From positions 1-64,000 of the forward strand of contig DJGX01000045.1 of the NCBI GenBank assembly GCA_002432865.1: 64,000 bases of DNA, in the 5' to 3' direction. Made by a program: the position numbers and the translations under genes. Below the pieces are notes generated by a model. It was given only the letters and a program-made list of their open reading frames with translations. It was not told where the DNA came from and ran no database searches. The stretch is from Cloacimonetes bacterium UBA5835. GTDB lineage: Bacteria; Cloacimonadota; Cloacimonadia; Cloacimonadales; Cloacimonadaceae. Below are positions 46,736 to 55,123 of the stretch, in pieces (the first letter of the stretch is position 1; the number at the start of each line of letters is the position of its first letter).

Positions 46736-46763
46736 ATTAAGTATGAATATAATATACAGTTTT
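46721..46763 (+). promoter_or_regulatory. Palindrome spanning -10 to ribosome-binding site (candidate operator)
   Basis: AAAACTGTATAT (46721-46732) is repeated perfectly in inverted form as ATATACAGTTTT (46752-46763), with 19 bases between. The left arm overlaps the TATAAT box and the right arm abuts the AGGAG site. As only the right arm would be in the transcript, a protein-binding operator is more likely than an RNA hairpin. Confidence 0.5.
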
Positions 46764-46775
46764 AGGAGCGAAAGG

Positions 46776-47483
46776 ATGACCCAGTATTTATGTAAAACCT
46801 TTTTAGTGATATCGTTAACTATAATGCTATTTGTTTCAGCGTGTATCTGTGTAAGAAAAGATAACATTGAACAAGGTGTGAAGGTTAATGGAGTTACTTT
46901 GAACTATGAAAATGAAGTAACTCTTTCCGAAGGATATGATTCTAATTTTCTAACAATAGATGGAGAAACTCTTTCTTTGAATATTAAGGGAAGCTCTGAA
47001 CCGAAAATTAACTTACAGCTAAAATATTGGGAATATAAACCTGGTGATGCAAAATTTAGCTTGAAGAAAGAAAAATTAAGCTACGAAACTAAATCTGGAA
47101 AGCCTGTATCTTTGTTCAGTATAACTGGAAGTATTCCTAAAAACCTGAATCTCAATATTTCTACGGGAACAGGAAAAGTAAATTTGTCAGATATGATAGG
47201 AGAGCAAACTATTACAATTCAAGCTGGAACCGGAAGTATAATAGTTTCCGAAAGCAAGCTTAAAAAGCTCTCTGCAGAAACAGGAACAGGATCAATCATA
47301 ATCGATAAATGCAATATTGATACTACTTTGCTGGAATCTGGAACAGGTTCTGTTCACTTGAACAAAAGCAACATAGATATGGCTTCAGTGAATACGGGGA
47401 CTGGAAACATTATCCTGGAAAATAGTAATATCAATAAGCAATATTTTGAAACAGGCACAGGTAAGGTGATTATAAACAAATGA
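46776..47483 (+). CDS. Lipoprotein with DUF4097-like beta-solenoid repeats
   Basis: The 235-residue product has a lipobox (FVSAC, Cys23), so it is likely lipid-anchored. After an N-terminal beta region, the C-terminal part (about 130-235) consists of 19-residue repeats each opening with GTG (for example TGTGSIIIDKCNID), as in DUF4097 putative-adhesin beta-solenoids. The start at 46776 is chosen because AGGAG lies 7 bases upstream; an ATG at 46743 lacks one and would place charged residues before the leader. It is monocistronic. Function is unknown; such proteins often accompany envelope or stress genes. Confidence 0.75.
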   Translation: MTQYLCKTFLVISLTIMLFVSACICVRKDNIEQGVKVNGVTLNYENEVTLSEGYDSNFLTIDGETLSLNIKGSSEPKINLQLKYWEYKPGDAKFSLKKEKLSYETKSGKPVSLFSITGSIPKNLNLNISTGTGKVNLSDMIGEQTITIQAGTGSIIVSESKLKKLSAETGTGSIIIDKCNIDTTLLESGTGSVHLNKSNIDMASVNTGTGNIILENSNINKQYFETGTGKVIINK

Positions 47484-47698
47484 ACAAAATATGAAATGAT
47501 GATAGGGAGATTTGGTATATAGGGAAGCGATAAGTTATATTAGTTGAGATTCATTCTTCAAATCCCTATAGCCTATATAATCCTGTTCTTCTCACAGCTA
47601 ATTTTTTATCGCCACTAAGCTCTCTGGTGAAGGAATTCTTTTAATTCCAGGCTTATTTAATTTGTGTAATCCTTGTGATCCTGTCCTCTTTTTGGTAA

Positions 47699-49033
47699 TT
47701 ACTGTAATTTTCCGCCCATCATTCTTTCCAAATGTTTCATTCCCTTCGGTGTGCTCACTTTTTTCATCATTTTTTTCATTTCATCAAATTGTTTTAAGAG
47801 TCGATTAACTTCTGTAACGCTTCGTCCGCAACCTTTTGCTATTCTCAATCTTCTGCTACCATTAATAATTTCTGGATGTTCGCGTTCTTTTTCTGTCATC
47901 GATTGGATAATTGCCTCAATATGTTTCAGTGCTTTCTCATCGATATTCAGATCAGCGGGGAGTTTATGTCCCAAACCTGGGATCATTCTGATAATGGATT
48001 CCAGCGAACCCATTTTTTTAATGCTCTGCAATTGTTTCAGGAAGTCGTTTAAGGTAAATTGGTTTTTCAGCATTTTGCGGGCAAGTTTTTCTTCCTCTTC
48101 CATATCTATAGATTCTTCCGCTTTTTCGATGAGGGTTAAAACATCACCCATTCCTAAAATACGGCTTGCCATACGGTCGGGGTAAAAAATTTCCAGATCG
48201 CTTATTTTTTCTCCGATACCAACAAAAGCAACAGGTTTACCTGTAACAGCTTTAATTGATAAAGCTGCTCCTCCGCGTGCGTCGCCATCCATTTTTGTTA
48301 AAATCACAGCATCAAAAGCTAGTTTATCATAAAATTCTTTGGCAATATTAACAGCATCCTGTCCTGTAGTTGCATCTGCAACAAAAAAGATATAATCTGG
48401 TTTTATATGAGCTTTCAAACGCGCAACTTCTTCCATCATCGGTTCATCGATATGTAAACGTCCTGCCGTATCAAAAATAAGAAGATTTACCATTTCTTTA
48501 TCAGCTATAGATAAAGCGGAATCTGCAATGCTCAGGACATTTGTTGTATCTTCAGAAATTACAGGAACATTTATTTGCTTACCCAAAATTTTAAGCTGAT
48601 CAATAGCTGCAGGACGATAAACATCACAAGCAACCATCATTAGTTTAGTATCTTTTTTACGATAAAAAGAGGCCAATTTGGCACAAGCAGTAGTTTTTCC
48701 AGAACCCTGTAAACCTACCATCATCACTTTTGTTAGGCGGTTGTTATAAACATTAAACTGAAAACCTTCAGTATCCATAAGATTAACAAGCTGTTCATAA
48801 ACAATTTTCACAACCTGTTGACCCGGAGTAAGCGATTTCATAACTTCTGCACCTAAGGCACGTTTTTCCACTTCACTAATGAAGTTTTTTACAATTCGGA
48901 AGTTTACATCTGCTTCCAGAAGTGCCATACGGACTTCTCGTAGTCCGGCTTTAATGTTATCTTCGGTTAAATATCCTTTTCCGCGTAAGTTACGAAATAT
49001 TTTATCAAGGCGTTCAGTTAAGCTATCAAACAT
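47699..49033 (-). CDS. ffh: Signal recognition particle protein Ffh (SRP54)
   Basis: GTPase that with SRP RNA targets nascent membrane and secreted proteins to FtsY and SecYEG. 444 residues: N domain (LTERLDKIFRNLRGKG), G domain with GLQGSGKTT, DTAGRLH and TKMDGDARGG, then a Met-rich M domain (about 300-444, MIPGLGHKLP, RRLRIAKGCGRSVTEVNRLLKQF). AAAGGA lies 7 bases before the ATG. It is 17 bp downstream of rpe in the same direction. No SRP RNA gene was seen nearby. Confidence 0.97.
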   Translation of the reverse strand: MFDSLTERLDKIFRNLRGKGYLTEDNIKAGLREVRMALLEADVNFRIVKNFISEVEKRALGAEVMKSLTPGQQVVKIVYEQLVNLMDTEGFQFNVYNNRLTKVMMVGLQGSGKTTACAKLASFYRKKDTKLMMVACDVYRPAAIDQLKILGKQINVPVISEDTTNVLSIADSALSIADKEMVNLLIFDTAGRLHIDEPMMEEVARLKAHIKPDYIFFVADATTGQDAVNIAKEFYDKLAFDAVILTKMDGDARGGAALSIKAVTGKPVAFVGIGEKISDLEIFYPDRMASRILGMGDVLTLIEKAEESIDMEEEEKLARKMLKNQFTLNDFLKQLQSIKKMGSLESIIRMIPGLGHKLPADLNIDEKALKHIEAIIQSMTEKEREHPEIINGSRRLRIAKGCGRSVTEVNRLLKQFDEMKKMMKKVSTPKGMKHLERMMGGKLQ

Positions 49034-49050
49034 TATAAATCCTTTGTCTT

Positions 49051-49704
49051 TTATGCATTTTTCAGAGCAGCTATTGCCTGTTCATAGTTATCGCTGCTAA
49101 AAATATAGGAAGCTGAAACTAAAATATCTGTTCCTGCTTCTTTTATGGCTTTGGCATTAGCGGCAGTAATTCCGCCATCAACTTCAATCAAATATCGGTA
49201 GTTGTTCTTTTTCCGTAAATTAAATAAATCCCATATTTTATAAATTGCTGATGGAATAAATTCCTGTGCTGAATAACCGGGATTTACACTCATCACCAAT
49301 ATATAATCCAGATCAGGTAAAAGGGCTTCTAAGGTTCCTAATGGAGTTCCTGGATTTAAAGCTAACCCAGCTTTGATACCCCTATCTTTCAGTTTCTGAA
49401 TAAACCGATGACTATGATAACAGGTTTCCTGATGAAAGCTGACCCATTGCACATTCATATCCAGTAAGATAGGAATATGAAAATCCGGATTAGTAACCAT
49501 TAGATGGATATCCAAGGGAAGCGAGGTCATCCTACGGATTGCTTTAATAACAGGAAATCCAAAACTGAGATTGGGAACATAATGTCCATCCATTATATCC
49601 AAATGCAGGATATCTGCTCCTGCAGTTTCCAAGGCAGCAATTTCGGAAGCAAGGCGTCCAAAATCTGCTGATAATATAGAAGGTGCTATTTGCGTCTTTT
49701 GCAT
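49051..49704 (-). CDS. rpe: Ribulose-phosphate 3-epimerase
   Basis: Interconverts ribulose 5-phosphate and xylulose 5-phosphate in the pentose phosphate pathway. 217 residues, a TIM barrel of family length. Signatures are APSILSADF, the metal-binding HLDIMDGHYVPN, HLMVTNP, VMSVNPGYSAQEF and EVDGGI. The start lies inside the end of the dciA-like gene (19-base overlap), with an AAAGG site upstream. Confidence 0.96.
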   Translation of the reverse strand: MQKTQIAPSILSADFGRLASEIAALETAGADILHLDIMDGHYVPNLSFGFPVIKAIRRMTSLPLDIHLMVTNPDFHIPILLDMNVQWVSFHQETCYHSHRFIQKLKDRGIKAGLALNPGTPLGTLEALLPDLDYILVMSVNPGYSAQEFIPSAIYKIWDLFNLRKKNNYRYLIEVDGGITAANAKAIKEAGTDILVSASYIFSSDNYEQAIAALKNA

Positions 49705-50000
49705 TTACCTTTCGGACTGCTAATAAGAAAGACAATATCAGCAATCTCTTCCTCATAGATATTTTTATATTTAGATATGATGTCATCCTTAATCAGAATC
49801 AGTTCTTGCATCCAGGTATTATTGTGTACGGTTACAAAAAGAACCTTATTTTCAATCTTTATAGGATACGATTTTGAGGCTAAAAGTTCGCCCACAACTT
49901 TCTTCCAGGAAAGGTAAATGTGGATGAAATTTTTATACTTATCGCCACCTAATTGATAAACAAGCTGTCCTGAAAGTTTTGAGATAGAACTGAAACTCAT
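49686..50000 (-). CDS. DUF721/DciA-like protein
   Basis: 104 residues fitting the DUF721 (DciA) family: a core with WKKVVGELLA, SYPIKIENKVLFVTVHNNTW and MQELILIKDDI. In many bacteria DciA helps load the replicative helicase DnaB; that role is inferred from the family. The C-terminus is a basic tail (KGKCKRRK). It overlaps the rpe start by 19 bases. No clear Shine-Dalgarno is seen; a strong hairpin ends 12 bases before the ATG. Confidence 0.75.
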   Translation of the reverse strand: MSFSSISKLSGQLVYQLGGDKYKNFIHIYLSWKKVVGELLASKSYPIKIENKVLFVTVHNNTWMQELILIKDDIISKYKNIYEEEIADIVFLISSPKGKCKRRK

Positions 50001-50012
50001 AGCAAAATAAAG

Positions 50013-50046
50013 CTCTTCACCGGTTGCCAGGCATTCCGGTGAAGAG
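50013..50046 (-). terminator. Hairpin terminator between the rpsF-rplI operon and dciA
   Basis: A perfect 11-bp stem (CTCTTCACCGG 50013-50023 with CCGGTGAAGAG 50036-50046) with a 12-base loop is followed on the reverse strand by CTTTATTTTG, a broken T tract. It lies 22 bases after the membrane-protein stop and just before dciA, so it may be a terminator, an attenuator or an mRNA processing site. Confidence 0.65.
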
Positions 50047-50068
50047 TAAAATGAATGTTTGAGCTCGT

Positions 50069-50644
50069 TTATTCCCGATTGGTGATTAATCCAAAACCAC
50101 TATAGGCTAATATTAGAACGATCAGAGCAACATAATATACAGAGCCAATGCCAATAGTTGTTTTTTCAATTCTACTCATCAATAAACCTGGAATCATAGC
50201 CGCTATCACATAGAGGATATAACCGATAACTCTGTTACTTACTTGTTTGCCACGCATATTAATAAAATATACAGCAGCCAGAGTTAAAGCTATAAAAACT
50301 ATAGAAACGGCTCCGACGATTGCAATAGCTGTGCCTATGGGTGAGGATTCAGGTAAATTTACTAAGTTTGTCTTGAAAATAATTACCATTGGAGTAATTA
50401 AAGAGAGCAGCACCAGTATTATTCCAAAGACCTTTTTAAAAACAGGGGATGATTCTTTAACTTTCTCAAAATGGCGTTGTCTTTTATTGGTGAGGTAAAA
50501 CATAATTGCCACCACCACAAGAAAAAATACACCATAAGCAAGGATCATTATGGGTCGGCCACTGATCATTCCTAGTAAGGATAGAACTGCGACAAATACG
50601 ATCAAACTTAATATTTGTTTGATCTTATATCCTAGATCGGACAT
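50069..50644 (-). CDS. Multi-pass membrane protein of unknown function
   Basis: 191 residues with about five or six hydrophobic segments (near 9-25, 30-50, 70-90, 105-130, 140-155 and 165-185 from ATG 50644). An upstream GTG (50656) lies within the GTGGAGG ribosome-binding site, so ATG 50644 is chosen. It follows rplI by 18 bases and ends the ribosomal-protein operon. No family is recognised, and the sequence offers no functional residues to interpret. Confidence 0.75.
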   Translation of the reverse strand: MSDLGYKIKQILSLIVFVAVLSLLGMISGRPIMILAYGVFFLVVVAIMFYLTNKRQRHFEKVKESSPVFKKVFGIILVLLSLITPMVIIFKTNLVNLPESSPIGTAIAIVGAVSIVFIALTLAAVYFINMRGKQVSNRVIGYILYVIAAMIPGLLMSRIEKTTIGIGSVYYVALIVLILAYSGFGLITNRE

Positions 50645-50662
50645 CAAAACCTCCACAATTTA

Positions 50663-51109
50663 TTATTGTTCCGGCTCAATTTTAATATTTAAAGAGCAAA
50701 TTATATCCTTATGCAAACGCACCGGCAAATTAAACTCGCCCAATTCTTTATAATGCTTTTCCATAGACAAAGCACTTTTATTAATCTGAATTCCCAGCTC
50801 CTGTAAACCATTGATAATATCTAGTTCAGAAACGGAACCAAACATACTACCTTGTTCATCAACCTTGCGCTTAAAAACCAAATTAGTAGTATCTATTTTT
50901 TCGGCAAGGTTTTTTAATTCAGCCATCAATTTCTGCTCTTCATCCGCTAATTTACTTTGGATGTTAGCAAGATTTTTTAGATTGGCTGGAGTTGCGTATA
51001 TAGCTAACTTTTTCGGCACTAAATAATTTCTGGCAAAGCCGCGTTTTACATTTACAACTTCACCTTGTTTTCCAACTTTTTCTATCGTTTTCAGCATAAT
51101 AACTTTCAT
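50663..51109 (-). CDS. rplI: 50S ribosomal protein L9
   Basis: 148 residues: the N-terminal rRNA-binding domain (MKVIMLKTIEKVGKQGEVV, GFARNYLVPKKLA), a long charged connecting helix, and a C-terminal domain. GGAG lies 7 bases before the ATG, which overlaps the preceding DUF2232 stop by 4 bases (ATGA). The rpsF-ssb-rpsR-DUF2232-rplI order is common in bacteria. Confidence 0.97.
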   Translation of the reverse strand: MKVIMLKTIEKVGKQGEVVNVKRGFARNYLVPKKLAIYATPANLKNLANIQSKLADEEQKLMAELKNLAEKIDTTNLVFKRKVDEQGSMFGSVSELDIINGLQELGIQINKSALSMEKHYKELGEFNLPVRLHKDIICSLNIKIEPEQ

Positions 51110-51942
51110 GCTGCATCTCCTTCAATAGTTAAATTTCTTTTACTAAACCACATATTTGCAAATCCTATAAGGACAAGCAAAATATTGGCATAGAGAACAA
51201 TGATTATCATAAAAAGACCACTGATAAACCGGTTGGTAAATATTAAACTCAAACGCTGCCAAACTAAAGACGCTCCCTGAATGAAAGGAATCACACATAA
51301 AGTAATGAGCAAATTGTAAAACAAAACCTTTGTCTGATCAAAGAAATAAAGAGGTAACACGGCCATAATCAGTATGTTATAATAAACCGGAAACCTCAAA
51401 TTGGTTATTTTGTTCGGTATCTGCAAATTTTTTTCAAAAAAGAGAAATCCAATCAACCAAGCTATGGATTGTGAAACAACCCAAATCGCTGGAATTATTG
51501 CTTTCCAAATTGGCAGGGTTTGATCCGTTAAAGATTTATCCATCAAAGCCGGCAATCTATCTTTCACCATTTGCAAGCCCTGTTCGAAGAGCTGATTTTG
51601 ATATGTTTGAAAAAGATAATACCTCAATATTCCCCAGGCAGCTATAACTAAATAAGCAGCCAAAAACGCATTACTGAGAATATGATTATGCTTTAAAGTG
51701 AGCAAAAAGATCAAAACCGGCAATCCTACAGCAAAAATGGCATCCAAACCAAGCAAAAGAGAACTAGTTTGAGGATCGAATAATAATATCAATACCGGAA
51801 CCGGAATAAACACTAAAAAGGCTTGTAACGGTTTAGTTAAATGCACTTCAGCCGTCTTGCCAATATACATCATATACACTATTAAAGCTACAAAAGGGCT
51901 TAATAGTGATATAGCTCCAAATATAAGAGGAAAGATTTGCAT
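51106..51942 (-). CDS. DUF2232-like polytopic membrane protein
   Basis: 278 residues with about eight predicted membrane segments spread along the chain. Its position between rpsR and rplI and its topology fit the DUF2232/YybS family, whose function is unknown. The start follows the rpsR stop directly and its stop overlaps rplI by 4 bases, so it is firmly in the operon. Membership of DUF2232 is judged from context and hydrophobicity rather than from a sharp motif. Confidence 0.7.
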   Translation of the reverse strand: MQIFPLIFGAISLLSPFVALIVYMMYIGKTAEVHLTKPLQAFLVFIPVPVLILLFDPQTSSLLLGLDAIFAVGLPVLIFLLTLKHNHILSNAFLAAYLVIAAWGILRYYLFQTYQNQLFEQGLQMVKDRLPALMDKSLTDQTLPIWKAIIPAIWVVSQSIAWLIGFLFFEKNLQIPNKITNLRFPVYYNILIMAVLPLYFFDQTKVLFYNLLITLCVIPFIQGASLVWQRLSLIFTNRFISGLFMIIIVLYANILLVLIGFANMWFSKRNLTIEGDAA

Positions 51943-52173
51943 CTACTCAATTACATAAGGAATTAAAGCCATTTGTCTGGCACGCTTTATTTCTCTGGCA
52001 AGCTGACGTTGATGCTTTGCACAGGTTCCAGTTAAACGAGCCGGTTCAATTTTTCCCACTTCGGAAATATACTGTTTCAGCATATCTATATTTTTATAAT
52101 CGATCTGAATATCTTTATTAGCGCAGAATTTACAGTATTTCTTCCGAGAGTATTTTTTCTTTCTATCGTTCAT
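51943..52173 (-). CDS. rpsR: 30S ribosomal protein S18
   Basis: 76 residues. It shows the bacterial S18 core [19 protein letters not shown], then [15 protein letters not shown] and [12 protein letters not shown]. The N-terminal CKFC pair suggests a zinc-binding form. It lies 14 bp after ssb. Confidence 0.97.
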   Translation of the reverse strand: MNDRKKKYSRKKYCKFCANKDIQIDYKNIDMLKQYISEVGKIEPARLTGTCAKHQRQLAREIKRARQMALIPYVIE

Positions 52174-52187
52174 TTTTTTCCTCTCTC

Positions 52188-52640
52188 TTAAAAGGGAACA
52201 TCGTCAGTTGTAGTATTAGTAGCATTATGAGGGGCTGTTTCTTCTGCAGGTAAAGGAACATCTTCAGAAACTGCTGAGGCCTCTCCTTCACGAGGTTTCC
52301 ATTCAAGATTATGAATAACTTCTACTATAACTTCGGTTGTTTTACGGTTTTGATTATTTTGATCTGTCCAATTGCGGGTTTCGATTCTGCCTTCAACAAT
52401 CACAGGGCTGCCCTTATGAACTTGATTGGCAATAAATTCAGCCCATTTATTCCAAGCTACGCATTCGATCCAACTGGTAACTGTTTGCCATTGTTCGCTA
52501 TCATCTTTATAACGACGATCACAAGCGACAACAAAACGTACTACGGGAGTTCCTTTTGGCGTATATTTCAGTTCGATATCGTTACCGATTCTTCCACTGA
52601 AAATACATTTGTTTAAACGCGGAAGTTTTAAATCTGCCAT
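52188..52640 (-). CDS. ssb: Single-stranded DNA-binding protein
   Basis: Coats single-stranded DNA during replication and repair and recruits partners. 150 residues: an OB fold (about 1-112, [45 protein letters not shown]), a short acidic linker, and the protein-binding tip DDVPF. It sits between rpsF and rpsR, its usual place. Confidence 0.97.
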   Translation of the reverse strand: MADLKLPRLNKCIFSGRIGNDIELKYTPKGTPVVRFVVACDRRYKDDSEQWQTVTSWIECVAWNKWAEFIANQVHKGSPVIVEGRIETRNWTDQNNQNRKTTEVIVEVIHNLEWKPREGEASAVSEDVPLPAEETAPHNATNTTTDDVPF

Positions 52641-52650
52641 TATATTCTCC

Positions 52651-52938
52651 TCAATTTTTCACCACAAATTGGTGACGAATGATGTTTTCATTGATTTTGA
52701 ACGAAGCGCTTAGTTTTTTAACTAATAAGCTGTCCAGCTTAAAATAATCCACATAGTAATAACCCTCGTTAAATTTGTTTATCGGATAAGCTAGCATACG
52801 CTTTCCCCAAGGGTCAATTTTGGTGATCTCTCCTCCATTTTCTGTAACTAAAGCCACTAAACTATCATTCATAGCATTGGCTTCATCTGCACTTTGATTA
52901 GGATTTAAGATCAGCATTAGTTCGTAATCCTTTATCAT
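52651..52938 (-). CDS. rpsF: 30S ribosomal protein S6
   Basis: 95 residues with the S6 ferredoxin-like core: YELMLILNPN, KIDPWGKRMLAYPI and NEGYYYVDYF. The ATG overlaps the pth stop by one base (TAATG). It pairs with S18 in the small subunit, whose gene follows ssb. Confidence 0.97.
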   Translation of the reverse strand: MIKDYELMLILNPNQSADEANAMNDSLVALVTENGGEITKIDPWGKRMLAYPINKFNEGYYYVDYFKLDSLLVKKLSASFKINENIIRHQFVVKN

Positions 52939-53534
52939 TAACTTTCCTCCTTTGGACTAATGATTCCAGAACTGTCTGCTCCGGAATAGGATTTTTTCCA
53001 GATACTATATTCATTCAACACTGCGTTGAAATCATATTTAATATACATATCAATAAATTTGCCAACAACATCAAGTGTTGGATTCAGCAAATCCCATTCT
53101 TCAGGTAAAATATCACTTAACACATAATCTCGCGGTTCAACTTCTTTGTTTCTGCCAATTCCAATCCGAATTCTCTTTAATTCTTCTGGGGGGATAACTG
53201 TCAGCAGAGATTTGATGCCATTATGGCCTCCATCTCCTCCCCCTTGACGAATGCGGATTTGAGCTGTTGGTAATTCTATATCATCATAAATAACCATAGA
53301 ATCTGTTATTTTCCAACATGCCATTGCCTTTTGAACTGCTTCCCCGGAACTATTCATATAGGTTCTTGGCTTAATCAAAACAGCTCTATGCATAAAAATA
53401 TAATCGAAGATCTCGCCTTTGGCAAATTTTCTTCCCTTATCGGCTGCCCAACGGTCTAAACAGATGAAACCCAAATTGTGACGGTTATGCTCAAATTCTC
53501 TTGTAGGATTTCCCAATCCAATGATCAGTTTCAT
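52938..53534 (-). CDS. pth: Peptidyl-tRNA hydrolase
   Basis: Releases peptides from peptidyl-tRNAs that drop off ribosomes. 198 residues with the essential motifs: GLGNPTREFEHNRHNLGF (catalytic His), RTYMNSSGEAV, the catalytic Asp in IYDDIELP, and GGDGGHNGIKS. The last ~15 residues form a Ser/Glu-rich tail. It lies 9 bases after rplY and overlaps rpsF by one base. Confidence 0.97.
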   Translation of the reverse strand: MKLIIGLGNPTREFEHNRHNLGFICLDRWAADKGRKFAKGEIFDYIFMHRAVLIKPRTYMNSSGEAVQKAMACWKITDSMVIYDDIELPTAQIRIRQGGGDGGHNGIKSLLTVIPPEELKRIRIGIGRNKEVEPRDYVLSDILPEEWDLLNPTLDVVGKFIDMYIKYDFNAVLNEYSIWKKSYSGADSSGIISPKEES

Positions 53535-53543
53535 TACTATAGA

Positions 53544-54161
53544 TTATTTTTCTGGTTCAGGAGTTGTATGCTCCTCAGGGGTTACAGCAGCTGTTGGCTC
53601 AACTGGAGTTTCCACTTTTAAAGAATGAACTGTCACAAGCGTTACATCATCGGGTTCTTTGAATTGCCAATTGCCTTTGGGAAGGTGGCGAATGTGAAGT
53701 GAATCACCTATTTTCAAATTAGTGATGTCTAAAGTTAAATCCTCTGGCATTTCATTTGCTTTACAGGATACTTTTACAGAGCGTTGAACGATTTCTACCA
53801 TTCCGCCCTCTTTCGCTCCAAGTGCTTCTCCTATAAAACTAATAGGAACTTCAATTTCAATTAGGGCTTCTGCTGCTATAACCATAAAGTCAATATGCAA
53901 AATATCTCTACTAACAGGATGCACTTGTTTGTCTTTCAAGATAGTATGAAATTGTTTACCATTTAGGTTTATATCCCAGAAGCTCACTTCAGTAAAACTC
54001 TTTTTGAGCATCTGAGTAAAATCACCCTTGGGAATGCTAATGTCAATACTATCCATTTTAGGCCCATAGATTACAGCTGGAATCATTCCGCTGGCTCTCA
54101 GGGTGTTCAGATCGGATTTTTTAACCGTATTTCGGGGAACGGCATTCAGGTTAAATATCAT
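53544..54161 (-). CDS. rplY: 50S ribosomal protein L25/TL5 (CTC family)
   Basis: 205 residues: the N-terminal 5S rRNA-binding L25 domain (about 1-90, PAVIYGPKMDS, VHPVSRDILHIDF) followed by the TL5/CTC beta domain and a Pro/Thr/Glu-rich tail. The long CTC form is usual outside Gamma-proteobacteria. The rplY-pth pair downstream of prs is a widely conserved order. It lies 14 bp after prs. Confidence 0.95.
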   Translation of the reverse strand: MIFNLNAVPRNTVKKSDLNTLRASGMIPAVIYGPKMDSIDISIPKGDFTQMLKKSFTEVSFWDINLNGKQFHTILKDKQVHPVSRDILHIDFMVIAAEALIEIEVPISFIGEALGAKEGGMVEIVQRSVKVSCKANEMPEDLTLDITNLKIGDSLHIRHLPKGNWQFKEPDDVTLVTVHSLKVETPVEPTAAVTPEEHTTPEPEK

Positions 54162-54175
54162 TATTCCTCCATTTT

Positions 54176-55123
54176 CTATCTAAATAAGATACTAATCGAT
54201 TCTTCTATATGAACTTTCTTAATTGCAATTGCCAGCATTTCAGCTATAGAAAGTTGTATTATTTTCTGGCAATTCTTCTTCTCTTCTGAAAGAGGTATCG
54301 TATTGGTAATAAATAGTTTCTCTATTGGAGATGCTTCAAGATTAACTACTGCATTTCCGCTTAAAACACCATGCGTGCAAGCAGCATAAATCTTTTTAGC
54401 TCCTTTTTCTACTAACGCTTTAGATACTTTTATTAAGCTTCCACCCGTATCTATAATGTCATCAAATAATATAGCTGATTTGCCTTTTACATCACCAATA
54501 ATATTCAGGAGTTCTGTTTTATCCTCATTCCCACTTCTGCGTTTATCACCAATAGCTAATGTACAATTTAAACGTTTTGCTAAAGCTCTTGCTCTATTTG
54601 CTCCACCCGAATCGGGAGAAACTACAACTATATCATCCATCGGCATAATGCTTTTAAAATAGCGGGCAAAAGTAGGAATAGCATAAAGATGATCTACAGG
54701 AATATTGAAGAAACCTTGAATCTGGTCTGCATGTAAATCTACAGTAATTACTCTATGCGCACCTGCCACAGTAATCAAATCAGCAATCAACTTTGCTGTA
54801 ATTGGAACTCGGGGTTGGTCTTTTTTATCAGAACGAGCATACGCATAGTAAGGTATCACACAATTAATTCGCTGTGCTGAAGCTCTTTTTAAAGCATCAA
54901 TAATGATCAGTAGATCTATTAAATTATCGTTAACCGGATAACAAGTCGGTTGAATTACAAAAACATCAGCACCGCGGACATTATCGTTTATTTTAACAAA
55001 CGATTCGTCATTAGAAAATTTGAACAAATCTATATCTACCAGAGGAATACCTGCATGACGAGCTACTTCCTCTGCTAAAGGACGATTAGCATTTCCTGTG
55101 ATAAGCTTTAGTTTTGAAAACAC
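54176..55123 (-). CDS. prs: Ribose-phosphate pyrophosphokinase (PRPP synthetase)
   Basis: Makes PRPP from ribose 5-phosphate and ATP for nucleotide, His and Trp synthesis. 315 residues, class I length. Motifs: FSNDESFVKI, YYAYARSDKKDQPR, DLHADQIQGFF, the flexible-loop KRR segment (DKRRSG) and the PRPP loop LFDDIIDTGGS. It is the first gene of the prs-rplY-pth-rpsF-ssb-rpsR-rplI run. A TTGACA on the reverse strand (55279-55284 region) could belong to its promoter, but the -10 is unclear. Confidence 0.97.
   Translation of the reverse strand: MFSKLKLITGNANRPLAEEVARHAGIPLVDIDLFKFSNDESFVKINDNVRGADVFVIQPTCYPVNDNLIDLLIIIDALKRASAQRINCVIPYYAYARSDKKDQPRVPITAKLIADLITVAGAHRVITVDLHADQIQGFFNIPVDHLYAIPTFARYFKSIMPMDDIVVVSPDSGGANRARALAKRLNCTLAIGDKRRSGNEDKTELLNIIGDVKGKSAILFDDIIDTGGSLIKVSKALVEKGAKKIYAACTHGVLSGNAVVNLEASPIEKLFITNTIPLSEEKKNCQKIIQLSIAEMLAIAIKKVHIEESISILFR

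Noticed and set aside
47518..47570. Inverted repeat TATAGGGA/TCCCTATA between convergent genes as a terminator
   Set aside because: The arms are only 8 bp with a loop of nearly 40 bases and no T tract.
47484..47698. Possible SRP RNA gene next to ffh
   Set aside because: The conserved SRP RNA apical loop sequence was not found and no long stem is visible.
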